This document shows positions 56,401 through 64,000 of a stretch of 64,000 nucleotides of DNA, one piece after another. The translations under genes were made by a program, and so were the position numbers. How positions within the stretch are numbered: position 1 is the first letter of the stretch; every line of letters begins with the position of its first letter. The notes beneath the pieces were generated by a model. That model was given only the letters and a program-made list of their open reading frames with translations. It was not told the origin of the DNA and ran no database searches. This stretch comes from Flaccisagitta enflata (Eukaryota > Chaetognatha > Sagittoidea > Aphragmophora), in contig OZ231126.1 in assembly GCA_965153355.1 (NCBI GenBank), positions 100,006,001 to 100,070,000 on the forward strand. Direction: 5' to 3'.

Positions 56401-59039
56401 GCTCTTGTTGGTACAAAGTTGTCCGACAACTTTTTCACCTCTTCCTTGTAAGGAATTTTGACCATGTACTGCTGGTTCACATCATCATAAGTGATGGTCT
56501 TCTTGAACTCTTCATGTACCTTTTCATCAACAAGATTTTTGATTTTGGAGTTTGGATTCGGGCATTCTTCCAATTTCCAAAATTTCTCCAAGACATTTTC
56601 CAATGCCACAACCTGTGTCAGGTTTGTTGATGTAAAGTGTGAAGCATTTTGTCTTATACTACCTGATAAGACCCAACCAAACAAAGTTTGGATTGCACAT
56701 GGCTCTCCTGGGTTACCAACTCTCTTGTTTCCAGTCTGTATGTGATCAGCATATTCATTGCCAATTAGCAACTCAACTTCAGTTGCATCACGTGGATAAT
56801 CATCTGCAAACTGAATGTCCGCCAAATGAGGATATTCTGTGCAAGGATCAAGTCTGATTGCATCCATATCAACTGTGAGCTTCTCTGATGGAGAGACTAC
56901 CGCTTCCATCTCACAGTAACGGTTATCTTTGGTGCAAAGACTGATCTTGACCACATCATAAAGTTCAGGTGCACGGTGTTCACCTGAAAATGCTGTTGCA
57001 ACAGCAAGCAGCACTCGTCTTATCACGGGCAATTTCAACATTTTTGCAGTTTTTTGCAAAATCCATGTGGTCTGAGAACCATCATCAATGACTGACCGAA
57101 TTGTCAAATTTGGTCTTTCTCTCGGAACAGCTTTGAAGTTCTTCAAAACTGTCAGTCCCTCTTTCTTTTGAGGCGCATGATGAAGTGAATTACAGCAAGA
57201 TTTCACGGCTGGCAATGACTCAGGCACTTGGGATTGTTTGGAGACTGTTGTTGATGAAACAGTAAATGTTGATGTTGGAGATGCAGCCTTTGCATCATCA
57301 CTCATGGGTGGTTTTCCCCAGTGCAGGAGTGTGTGGTGAGGTTTCTGGCACACTCTGCACTTGATTGGTGACTTACAAGTCTTTGGGAAATGATCTTTGG
57401 TGATTGGCATCAAACATTTTTGACAATGCTTCTTTTTGAAGATGAAATCGGACCTTTCTTTTGGTGAAAGTTTTTTGAATTTTTCGCAATTGAAAATTCT
57501 GTGATCTTTGTCACAACAGAAGCATGTCACCTCTCTACTTGCAGTAGTGAGCATCAATGTAGTCTTTGCCCGTGTGTCTTTGTTTTTTGCATCAATTTTT
57601 TGTTCAGATGCTGTGCCATAACATTGCAGCTTTTCATGCAAAAAGTCCAACAGCTTTTTTGTTGAAAATGAATCATCATCATTGATCTCTTCGCGCCATT
57701 TTTGCAAAATTTCCTTTGACATGAGTTCCTCAACAAAGGGTACTATTATCCAAGACCCATTGTCCATGTCTATGCCATACTCAGCAAGACATCTCATTGA
57801 GGTTTCCAATGTTGTAAGGAATGGCTTGATGCAGTCGGTATCAAAGGGTTTTAGGTTCAAAATGTTTTTGACATGTGACTGTTGAACCAATCTGGGTTTT
57901 CCAAACATTTCTTTGAGAAATTTTTTGAAATGGTCATAGTTGACATCGGTTATGTTGTACCCATCTGCCAGTTTCTTGGCTTCACCAACACAAGCATCCT
58001 TTAAGTAAAGAAGTTTTTCCACATTTGCCAAATCTGCGCGCTTATCAATGAGAGATTCAAATGAGTTCCAAAAGGTTTGGTACTCCGCCGGAGATTTCCC
58101 ATAAAACTTTGGGATCTCTATTTTGGGTGTTCTCGCATGATGGGATGTAGCTGTAGCAGGGGTTGTAGTGGAAGGAGGGATAGTGGTGGTATGTGCTGAA
58201 GGATTGAGAATCTCATCAGCATCTGTGATGGCAGCTGAACCTTTCTCAGTCCAGGTTTCTCCTTGTTCCATATCTGCTGCCATAGCATCATCATCATAAA
58301 ATGCCCAAATCTCATCATCCTTTTTGTCCAACTCTTCAAGAGTTTTTGAGAGGCTATCTCTGGAATTTGCAATTGCAAATTTTTTACCAGAATCTATGTC
58401 TTTCATCAATTTGTTGATAGCTTTTGTAAGTCGGCCACGAATTGACCTTCTCTCCAATTTTTTCGTCTCCAACAGGTCTTTCTGTGCCTGAGGAAGTTTG
58501 GATTCACAATTTGTGATAGCATCCATGTTTGTAGTGGCCGAAAGGGGGTTATCGTTTATCTCTTCCTCTTCAGATTTGAATTCAGATTCAGAATCTGAAT
58601 CTTCAGTTGAAGACAACCGGATCTCTTCCCTCTCTCCCTCACTAGGAGGGTGAGGTTCACTTTCGTTCTCTAATTGTCTATACCTTTCCACAAATTCTTC
58701 ACCTGTTGCCAGTGCACGTATAGCAGCAGTTGAGTAATCACCAATTACTTTTGAATGAGCTTCTCGGAGTGATTCAGGGAAGAATTCTACTTCTTCATCA
58801 ACACAAGAACTCAGTATGTGAAATTCTGTTGACAACAATGTTGTCACAGGACTTAGAATGGCTCGCGCAAATTTTCCAGGATATTTTCGTGAATATTTTT
58901 CTACTTCTTTTATAAAGTGATCAACTTTTTTCTGAGCTTCTTTCCTTTTATTAACCAAATGGTTCAATTTCTGTCTTTCTATCGTAGAAAGAGTTTTTTC
59001 CCATTCGGCAATCTTTGTTTTAGCTTGTATGAGGTCCAT
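53448..59039 (-). CDS. BEL/Pao Gag-Pol polyprotein, 1,863 aa
   Basis: It encodes all activities for copy-and-paste retrotransposition. Approximate order: a charged N-terminal Gag with coiled-coil-like helix and acidic stretch (1-290); a DUF1759-type Gag domain (IPKFYGKSPAEYQTFW, 305-450); Cys/His knuckles (CFCCDKDH, CQKCLMP, CRVCQKPHH, 505-575); a retropepsin-like domain with DDGSQ (about 650) ending in LFGWVLSG; Pao-type RT (870-1130) with YMDD at about 1061; RNase H (1215-1350; FVDAS, MELLGA, WTDST); an HHCC integrase zinc finger (about 1515-1560); a DDE core (LDYAGP, YSDNAS, GGFWERLVRS, 1580-1690); and a DUF5641-type C-terminus (1780-1860). All catalytic residues I can check are present. 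A 23-base poly-A tract (54556-54578 on plus) encodes a Lys run between RNase H and integrase. The ATG at 59039 is the first in frame after the leader. Confidence 0.95.
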   Translation of the reverse strand: MDLIQAKTKIAEWEKTLSTIERQKLNHLVNKRKEAQKKVDHFIKEVEKYSRKYPGKFARAILSPVTTLLSTEFHILSSCVDEEVEFFPESLREAHSKVIGDYSTAAIRALATGEEFVERYRQLENESEPHPPSEGEREEIRLSSTEDSDSESEFKSEEEEINDNPLSATTNMDAITNCESKLPQAQKDLLETKKLERRSIRGRLTKAINKLMKDIDSGKKFAIANSRDSLSKTLEELDKKDDEIWAFYDDDAMAADMEQGETWTEKGSAAITDADEILNPSAHTTTIPPSTTTPATATSHHARTPKIEIPKFYGKSPAEYQTFWNSFESLIDKRADLANVEKLLYLKDACVGEAKKLADGYNITDVNYDHFKKFLKEMFGKPRLVQQSHVKNILNLKPFDTDCIKPFLTTLETSMRCLAEYGIDMDNGSWIIVPFVEELMSKEILQKWREEINDDDSFSTKKLLDFLHEKLQCYGTASEQKIDAKNKDTRAKTTLMLTTASREVTCFCCDKDHRIFNCEKFKKLSPKERSDFIFKKKHCQKCLMPITKDHFPKTCKSPIKCRVCQKPHHTLLHWGKPPMSDDAKAASPTSTFTVSSTTVSKQSQVPESLPAVKSCCNSLHHAPQKKEGLTVLKNFKAVPRERPNLTIRSVIDDGSQTTWILQKTAKMLKLPVIRRVLLAVATAFSGEHRAPELYDVVKISLCTKDNRYCEMEAVVSPSEKLTVDMDAIRLDPCTEYPHLADIQFADDYPRDATEVELLIGNEYADHIQTGNKRVGNPGEPCAIQTLFGWVLSGSIRQNASHFTSTNLTQVVALENVLEKFWKLEECPNPNSKIKNLVDEKVHEEFKKTITYDDVNQQYMVKIPYKEEVKKLSDNFVPTRALYWKQQAILKNDPEKRATVQKIFDEQFDLGVLELVSDADTPAGGVHYLPWHLVLRPGHPTTPVRIVKNASFKGKFGISLNSAQHVGPNLLPDIVGSILRFRSRKIAFVSDVKKMFWQIKIPVEQQDLHRIITPKGIARQTSVMFGESSSPFLSMATCEYHAQRDDIQQKFPKACEFVENELYMDDVPGGCDSVDDGVDILTQIKDFFGSMHMKVHKINSNNKELLSMIEGTDDSEEAAVLGLQWHTNHDSLRVPNKEWDKTPTTKREFLQKIASFWDPIGGRSPLICKGKMIMQKIWQLGSDWDQLLSDELKREVEEFRKATVVDFEIPRFFGNPTVLHIFVDASESAYAAVAYAFSERGSCFLMSKTRVKPIKVVSLPRMELLGAVLGSRLLAFLHEEVFKSGIETFLWTDSTIALGWIESSSARYKPFVGNRIAEIQRTCGSHGVKCMWVPGDDNPADIPSRGIWPLDETQSKLWIEGPEFIKTGDWPNQPVMEKPDIEQRKVAVNITQVREPVISLERYSSLEKLVRIMMYVIRFCSPLGARANNSIAQQRKRALAKLISQEQKTFFSEEYECLQKNRAIPRNSQLIQFNPILEDGLIKMSGRVKKKKKKKNIIILPNKSHLTRLLIRNVHISNLHTGSNQTLAILRQKYWVIKGMTTVKAETQSCITCKRINKPMCQQMMADLPDFRKTALPPFSHVGLDYAGPLFIKPRRDSTSQAEKRWICLFTCASTRGVHLEIVNDQSTEEFLMAFTRFSSRRGKPLNIYSDNASTFKKAAKELPDVIWQFNPPAAPWWGGFWERLVRSIKTPMKKVLGQSLITDKELATLIIRIEEQINSRPLTPIVDDPDQVPLTPAEMLIGRPLQQPTDPWPDIPPSKTAFSARLKYLKSLQENWTKRWVNEYVPTLQPRQKWHQGSKNITPGSLVLLKKENLKRHLWPLARVKETHVGRDGHVRSVTLQDNKGKTIKRPIQNLVLLEGCED

Positions 59040-59824
59040 GTAACCGCTAGTTACTGTTAACCATGGCTAAAACAATTTTGAGATCAACTTCCACAATCAA
59101 AAATCCAACTTTGGATTATTTTTGATAAATCTCAACCCCTGTGAGATATAAATTGGTCTTTAGACCCTTCTTCCAATTAAGCCCGCCTGGCTTGTTTTTT
59201 ATCTCAACCCCTGTGAGATATAAATAGGTCAATTCTTTAAGACCTTCTTTCCAATTTAGCCCGCCTGGCTTATTACTTTATCTCAACCCCTGTGAGATAA
59301 AACTGGTCAATATAATTGACTCAATATACAGTCCCGATTCCCTCAGGAATTTTCAAATTGGTCAATCTCAACACCTGTGAGATAATAATTTTGACCAATA
59401 TATAAACCAGATTCCCCCAGGAATTTTCGTACTGGTTAATCTCAACTCTTGTGAGATTTCAAATTGGTCAAATTCACCACTTCCTGTATCACCACTTCCA
59501 AAATCACCACTTCCAAATTCACCACTTCCTAATTCACCACTTCCAAATTCACCACTTCCAATTTGTGGCTCGTGAAGCACACTTTTTGTCTCCTTGGGTA
59601 CTCGCAAAGTACCTTTTCTTCTTCCAAGTGGCTCGTAAAGCACACTTATGGTTCTTGTTCTCCTGCAAGTGACTCGTAAAGTGCACTTGTTCCAATGTGA
59701 CCACTATAGTCCGCCTGACTATGTTCCTATGTGATCACAATAGTCCGCCTGACTATTTTTCACATCCAATTCTGGCCTGCTTGAAATTGAATGAAAAGTT
59801 GGGAGATCAAATGAAGGGACGCCA
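59040..59824 (-). promoter_or_regulatory. Repeat-rich 5-prime leader of the BEL/Pao element
   Basis: Between the 5-prime LTR and the start codon are five copies of a TCTCAACCCCTGTGAGAT motif (about 59129, 59201, 59279, 59365, 59439). Each can pair TCTCA with TGAGA, and they are spaced 72-85 bases apart. A 15-bp minisatellite ATTCACCACTTCCAA (59467-59562) and repeats of GTGGCTCGTAAAGCACACTT follow. Packaging, dimerisation or translation signals are possible but unproven. Confidence 0.7.
59811..59824 (-). promoter_or_regulatory. Primer-binding site
   Basis: Directly after the 5-prime LTR, the element strand reads TGGCGTCCCTTCAT. TGG next to the LTR is the usual complement of a tRNA CCA end. 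I do not assign the tRNA. Confidence 0.7.
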
Positions 59825-60015
59825 TAAAATAAATGGAGGGGTTGGTTATAATGAACCTGCTGTTGATAGGATGACAAAATAATAGAAGATAAAGCTGATT
59901 GAAGATATTTGAGTTTCGAGGATTTAAATCAGTTTCACTCCTTTTATTTTGCTGAGGTTATCAATTTCAAACGGGAGCAATCGGGAATTGTGATTGTAGT
60001 CGAGTTGCGGGATTC

Positions 60016-60091
<76 letters not shown>

Positions 60092-60577
60092 TCTTATCTC
60101 TTTTAAGTATCTATCTGTAGTTATAACCAAACTGCAGAATTAAGCAGAATTGCAGAGATTCAATTTCCCTTTTTTCCACGAAAGGGAGAAAATAAAAGTT
60201 CAGAGGTCTTTTCTTTACGGAGAATTTTAATGTAAGTGAATCATTCCAAATTTCAATTAAACAAGAAAACATAGAATAGAAAGAAAAAGTTATTACAAAA
60301 AGAAAGATTACATTCTTTATCGGCAACAATTGTTATTCTTAGGCGGCATTGCAATAAAGACTGAAATAAGACGAAGGCCGCCAAAACTGAGAAGGCAACG
60401 TGATTCTTACGAAAAGGAGAATTGACCAGTCAGAAAGGAATTTGACTTTTAAAAAGGGAGAAAGAATACGTTGAGAAAACTGACGAAGGACAAATTCTTA
60501 ATACAGTATGAATTATCAAAAGTGCTTTTACAGAGATACAGTTTCTTTTCTCTAAATTGCTAATCGCGTTTTTTATA
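59825..60577 (-). repeat. 5-prime LTR of BEL/Pao element (753 bp)
   Basis: Partner of 52573-53329. It contains a longer (GA)n tract at 60017-60089. The element-strand start is TATAAAAAACGCG. CTGTC follows on plus as the target duplication. Confidence 0.93.
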
Positions 60578-60656
60578 CTGTCTGTCCGACATCGATTCTG
60601 TCCAAAATAGTACAGCTGCCGCGGCAGCTGCGGAAGCCCCTTCAAATACGCCGCTG

Positions 60657-61195
60657 CCTGTCACCCCCAAATCACCCCCTCATCACCACCAATTCACTTA
60701 TGCACTGCCCCAAATCCCACCACCATGAAAAATAAATACCCGTCAGCCCCCAATCATCCCCTCATCACCACCAACTCACTTACGCACTGCCCCAAATCCC
60801 ATCACCATGAAAAATGAATACCTGTCACCCCCCAATCACCCCCTCATCACCACCAATTCTTTTACGCACTGCCCCAAATCCCACCACCATGAAAAATAAA
60901 TACCCGTCACCCCCCAATCACCCCCTCATCACCACCAATTCACCTACACACTGCCCCAAATCCCACCACCATGAAAAATAAATACCCGTCACCCCCCAAT
61001 CACCCCCTCATCACCACCAATTCACCTACGCACTGCCCCAAATCCCACCACCATGAAAAATATATACCCGTCACCCCCCAATCACCCCCTCATCACCACC
61101 AATTCACTTACGCACTGCCCCAAATCCCACCACCATGAAAAATGAATACCCGTCACCCCCCCAATCACCCCCTCATCACCACCAATTCACTTGCA
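60657..61195. repeat. 82-bp minisatellite array
   Basis: About six and a half units, each with CCAATCACCCCCTCATCACC, CACTGCCCCAAATCCCACC and ATGAAAAATAAATACCCGTC. One more partial unit lies beyond the hAT-like insertion at 51500-51553. Confidence 0.9.
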
Positions 61196-61884
61196 ACGCC
61201 TCAAACGGGAAAATGAGGAACATAAGGTACTGAGGATAACAAATCCCTCACTCTGTTCATAGCCATTCAATAAATGAACTTTTCCCTCAAGTGAACGTAG
61301 ACTTTTGTCCAAGGTAGTTTGATTAGTCTGATGAGAGCTAGGAGCAAGCAATTAGTAGTAGAACGATCGCGTTTTGGGTACCGATCTCATCAGCTCAGCT
61401 GCTGGTTTGCCGCCAGGAGAAATGCCGACAGATAGAATCGATGAAATCATCGACATCAATAATTTCTTTTTCTTTCTTCTTTTTCTCATCTTTTTTTTTC
61501 TTCTCTGGATACTTGAGGTTAACTTGAGCATTTGGGAAGGAGAAGTTATGCTAAAGACGCCCAAAAACGCCAAAAAAAGCTTACGGTGACAGACTGAATT
61601 GGTTGGATGATGGTGATGATGATGATCATGAGGAAATACAAGGTGGAATGGATGCTTGTTTTCTTTTAAAACTTTTCTCGATGTCAATGAGGCGAGGAAA
61701 AGGTTTCAAGGAGAGTCACAATTGGTTCAGTGGAATCTCGAGAACAAAAGGAATGAGCTGGGATCTTAGGAACGAAATGATACAGGAGCAAGACTCGAGT
61801 TTGTTCCTGAAAGTTTTAAAACAAGGTGGAGTTTCAATGATGATTGATGATATCAGACAAGTTTTTTTTTCTCTGCCATCTAAG
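61196..61884. other. Stretch with a possible LINE-derived block; no supported gene
   Basis: 61325-61420 (GGAGCAAGCAAT, GGGTACCGATCTCATCAGC, CAGCTGCTG) resembles 50638-50715 just upstream of the LINE RT fragment, so it may derive from the same LINE family. A 98-codon frame at 61603-61899 has no recognisable domain. Confidence 0.4.
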
Positions 61885-62018
61885 AACAAGGCAAAGTAGG
61901 CCAATGAGGCCATAAGGTGCGCTGCATGGAACAAATGCGTTACCAGACTGACAGACCTACTGACCAACCAACCGATGGACAGAGCCATATATAGAGGTAC
62001 GTTGGCGCACCTAAAAAA
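61885..62018 (+). mobile_element. Hairpin-ended element, subfamily D
   Basis: AACAAGGCAAAGTAGGCC head, head-proximal ATAAGGTGCG, GACC-type core, and the tail AGGTACG-TTGG-CGCACCT with A6. Confidence 0.75.
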
Positions 62019-62183
62019 GTACATCGACACCTTTTTTAAGGATTTTTCTCTTCCTTGTTTATTAATTTGTGAATGAACGTTGTTAATGAATGTATGAAAG
62101 AGTGAATGAATAAAAGGATGAACAAGATAGTGAATGAATGAAAAAATGAAAAAATGAAAGAATGAGCAAATGATCAAATACTG

Positions 62184-62184
62184 T

Positions 62185-62225
<41 letters not shown>

Positions 62226-62334
62226 AGCTGCGGTGGTTGAAAAAGACTGAAGGAAAAAAAATGCAGGAAAAAAATGACGGAATAAGAAAACAAAGTGGAA
62301 AAAAGGGAAAATACAAGGGGAAAGAAAAAGAAAC

Positions 62335-62409
<75 letters not shown>

Positions 62410-62415
62410 AAAAAA
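62184..62415. repeat. (TTG)n and (GAAA)n microsatellites
   Basis: TTG at 62186-62224 and GAAA at 62335-62410, separated by purine-rich sequence. Confidence 0.93.
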
Positions 62416-62501
62416 GAAAAAAAGAGAAAGAATAAAAAAATTTGAAATCATCGCCACGATTTTGATGTTCTTTTTTAACTTTAAAATCACCAAAATGGCC
62501 C

Positions 62502-62527
62502 GGCCCGGCTGAACGGCTAGCCGGGCC
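62502..62527. repeat. GC-rich 9-bp hairpin
   Basis: GGCCCGGCT pairs perfectly with AGCCGGGCC across an 8-base loop, in an otherwise AT-rich setting. A 27-bp duplication (GGGTTTGRCTTTRACTGTAC) follows at 62550-62595. Confidence 0.7.
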
Positions 62528-62682
62528 GGCCAGCCGCCTGGGTTTGGCTTTAACTGTACATTCACTGGGTTTGACTTTGACTGTACATTCATGAATGTAC
62601 AGCTCATTTGCAACTCTGTTGTAAAGGTGTATATTTTTGCACTATTGAGCAATTAATACAATACAAAAAAAATACAATCTCG

Positions 62683-62808
<126 letters not shown>

Positions 62809-62817
62809 CTTGAACAG

Positions 62818-63177
62818 AGGAAATCCTTAGAGGATATTCGAGGTATTCATCAGCTTTATCTCGACGACGCCGCACCGACGGAAAATACCAGCATCGCTCG
62901 AACATCTCATGGGCGCGTCGGCAACGGCGGCAGCTGCGTCGACTTCAACGGCAGCGGCGGCAACTATGTCAAAGATGGTGGCCGCAGCAGCATTGGTAAC
63001 GAAATCGACGGACAGATTGGCAGCCGCTACGGCAGCCGCAACGACGGCCGTCTCGGCGTCGACGCGGAGCTGGAGAGGGCGTCGACAAGAAGAACGTCAG
63101 CGAAAGCATCGACGAGACGTTTGACGAGAGGCTCCACAGCCGCATCCATCGATTCCTTGGAGGACAAACTCAAATCG
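62818..63177 (+). CDS. Candidate internal coding exon (120 codons), unknown protein
   Basis: Bounded by TTGAACAG| and AAATCG|GTGAGA, this 360-nt segment is open throughout in phase 0-0 and is CpG- and GC-rich, unlike its surroundings. The frame starts RKSLEDIRGIHQLYLDD, continues through a Gly/Ser/Asn/Arg-rich stretch, and ends ASIDSLEDKLKS. The composition suggests an intrinsically disordered linker with short helical ends. No domain is recognised. A second frame is Ala/Thr-rich but ends before the donor. The acceptor polypyrimidine tract would be the (CT)n microsatellite. It may be an internal exon of a larger host gene whose other exons lie beyond the window or in unrecognised short pieces. 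Confidence 0.5.
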
Positions 63178-63216
63178 GTGAGACTCGTTGTCGTTGTGAA
63201 TCATAATGAATGAATT

Positions 63217-63241
63217 CATTCTTTCTTTCTTCCATTCTTTT

Positions 63242-63276
<35 letters not shown>

Positions 63277-63362
63277 CTTTCTTTCTTTCTTCCATTCATT
63301 CATTCATTCATTCTTTTTTTCTTTCTTTCTTCCATTCTTTTTTCATTTTTTTCATTTTTCCT

Positions 63363-63454
<92 letters not shown>

Positions 63455-63510
63455 TTTTTCTTTCTTTCTTCCTTACTTTCTTTCTTTTTCCCTTTCTTTC
63501 TTTCTTTCTC

Positions 63511-63550
<40 letters not shown>

Positions 63551-63553
63551 TCA
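63217..63553. repeat. (TTTC)n microsatellite
   Basis: TTTC repeats with ATTC and poly-T interruptions, in the putative intron after the exon at 62818-63177. Confidence 0.95.
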
Positions 63554-64000
63554 ATTTGACCGAAATTGGCTTTACAGTCTGAGAGGGCCTGTAAATTGAG
63601 TTGTACTCGTTGTGTACTCGTAATCGTAATCGTACGCGGTCAAAGATAGGTGGAATCGTAAGCGTAATCGTACTCGCTCATGCAGTAACATAAGCGGACT
63701 CGTAATCGGTCTAAAACGTATCCCGTTGCCATCGCTGGACTCGCACCCAGTATGTATAGATACTATGATTTGTAAACACTGCCTTTGGTAACCCTGAAGA
63801 TGTCGAATTCGATGAAAGTCATACTGTAACGTTTCTGTAATGTGAATTTGTACATTATCTTGTAAGATTGTTAAAACAAAACAAAAATGACTTGAACAAA
63901 ATAATTTTGCAGTCCCTGCAACACTGTGCCGTATCTCTACGAAAAGTGAACACAGGGCCAACTTTGGGGGGTCAAAAATTGATTTTGAGAAATGGACATC
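63554..64000. other. Unresolved stretch with GTACTCGTAATC repeats
   Basis: 63600-63710 holds several copies of a GTACTCGTAATCGTA-like unit. 63790-63830 has ACCCTGAAGATGTCGAATTC, which superficially recalls the 3-prime region of some retroelements. No gene is supported. Confidence 0.4.

Larger units (their letters stand above)
52573..60577 (-). mobile_element. Complete BEL/Pao LTR retrotransposon (8,005 bp)
   Basis: Two near-identical LTRs flank a leader with a primer-binding site and one intact 1,863-codon polyprotein. The 5-bp target duplication CTGTC lies at 52568-52572 and 60578-60582. The long intact frame and the few LTR substitutions (mostly indels and GA-tract length) suggest recent insertion. 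No envelope gene is present. Confidence 0.95.
51554..60656. mobile_element. hAT-like element (about 480 bp of its own) hosting two nested insertions
   Basis: The left end CAGCGGCGTATCTGAGCC and the right end (inverted) CAGCGGCGTATTTGAAGG form TIRs. CCTGTCAC flanks both sides exactly (51546-51553 and 60657-60664), the 8-bp duplication expected of hAT. Subtracting the TA-MITE and the BEL/Pao element leaves about 480 bp with no transposase. Confidence 0.8.

Noticed and set aside
53589-58915. Many plus-strand ORFs of 60-128 codons
   Set aside because: Antisense shadows of the intact BEL/Pao polyprotein.
60657-61195. CRISPR-like regular repeat spacing
   Set aside because: The whole 82-bp unit is repeated with no unique spacers, so it is a minisatellite; the context is eukaryotic.
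61603-61899. 98-codon plus ORF (MDDGDDDDHEE...)
   Set aside because: It starts in a GAT-rich low-complexity stretch, has no recognisable domain, and ends at a mobile-element insertion; coding status is not supportable.
63794-63818. Possible hammerhead ribozyme core (CTGAAGA ... GAAA)
   Set aside because: The core letters fit, but stems I and III do not pair and no cleavage triplet is placed correctly.
63572-63961. 129-codon minus ORF near the right edge
   Set aside because: It crosses a CG-rich tandem repeat and unique sequence, with no domain or clear codon pattern.

Overview
This is eukaryotic, almost certainly metazoan (invertebrate) DNA. Coding information comes in short exons with GT/AG splice sites. 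A MYND zinc-finger gene and a kringle-domain exon point to an animal. The rest is a repeat-rich, AT-leaning landscape: BEL/Pao, Penelope-like (PLE) and non-LTR retroelements, hAT-like and TA-target MITEs, a Foldback-like palindrome, and many micro- and minisatellites. No rRNA, tRNA, CRISPR or bacterial operon structure was seen. The species cannot be named from sequence alone.

Layout. 1-5 kb: a ~76-bp minisatellite, microsatellites and eroded repeats. 5.3-5.9 kb: a two-exon MYND-finger gene (+). 6.5-10 kb: dispersed repeats, a hAT MITE, a terminal-repeat element with a minisatellite core, and palindromic tandem repeats. 10.0-12.6 kb: a PLE remnant arranged as an inverted repeat, bracketed by an ~80-bp direct repeat. 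13.6-15.5 kb: a kringle exon and an unidentified 210-codon ORF, both on minus. 20.4-24.0 kb: a decayed BEL/Pao pol lacking reverse transcriptase. 24-37 kb: large microsatellites, a long-TIR element, a ~184-bp GC-rich tandem repeat and MITEs. 38-40 kb: a satellite-like insertion between 137-141-bp direct repeats. 41.5-44.4 kb: a Foldback-like palindrome. 45-50.6 kb: elements with conserved ends and differing minisatellite cores, a 600-bp (GA)n tract, and a hAT-like element splitting a (GAT)n array. 50.8-51.2 kb: a dead LINE reverse transcriptase. 51.5-60.7 kb: a nested stack (minisatellite, then a hAT-like element, then a TA-MITE plus an intact 8-kb BEL/Pao element with LTRs and target duplication). 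62.8-63.2 kb: a candidate host coding exon using a (CT)n microsatellite as its polypyrimidine tract.

The most distinctive signal is a short element family present in about 25 full or partial copies. It has a hairpin head (consensus AACAAGGCCGGATACACGGC), a palindromic tail (such as AGTCGCGTGCACGCGACT, then A-rich), a head-proximal decamer complementary to the tail, and a tandem-repeat core that differs between copies ((GACG/GACA)n, an AATGACTTAA-type decamer, or a 21-bp unit). Head decamer and tail change together between subfamilies. A paralogous empty site shows insertion into an A/T run with no duplication longer than one base. This matches Helentron-associated (HINE/DINE-1-like) non-autonomous elements; no autonomous partner (Rep/helicase) is in the window.

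The genes here do not form one pathway. The three host exons look like islands in repeat-filled introns or intergenic DNA, and the only complete protein-coding mobile element is the BEL/Pao copy at 52.6-60.6 kb.
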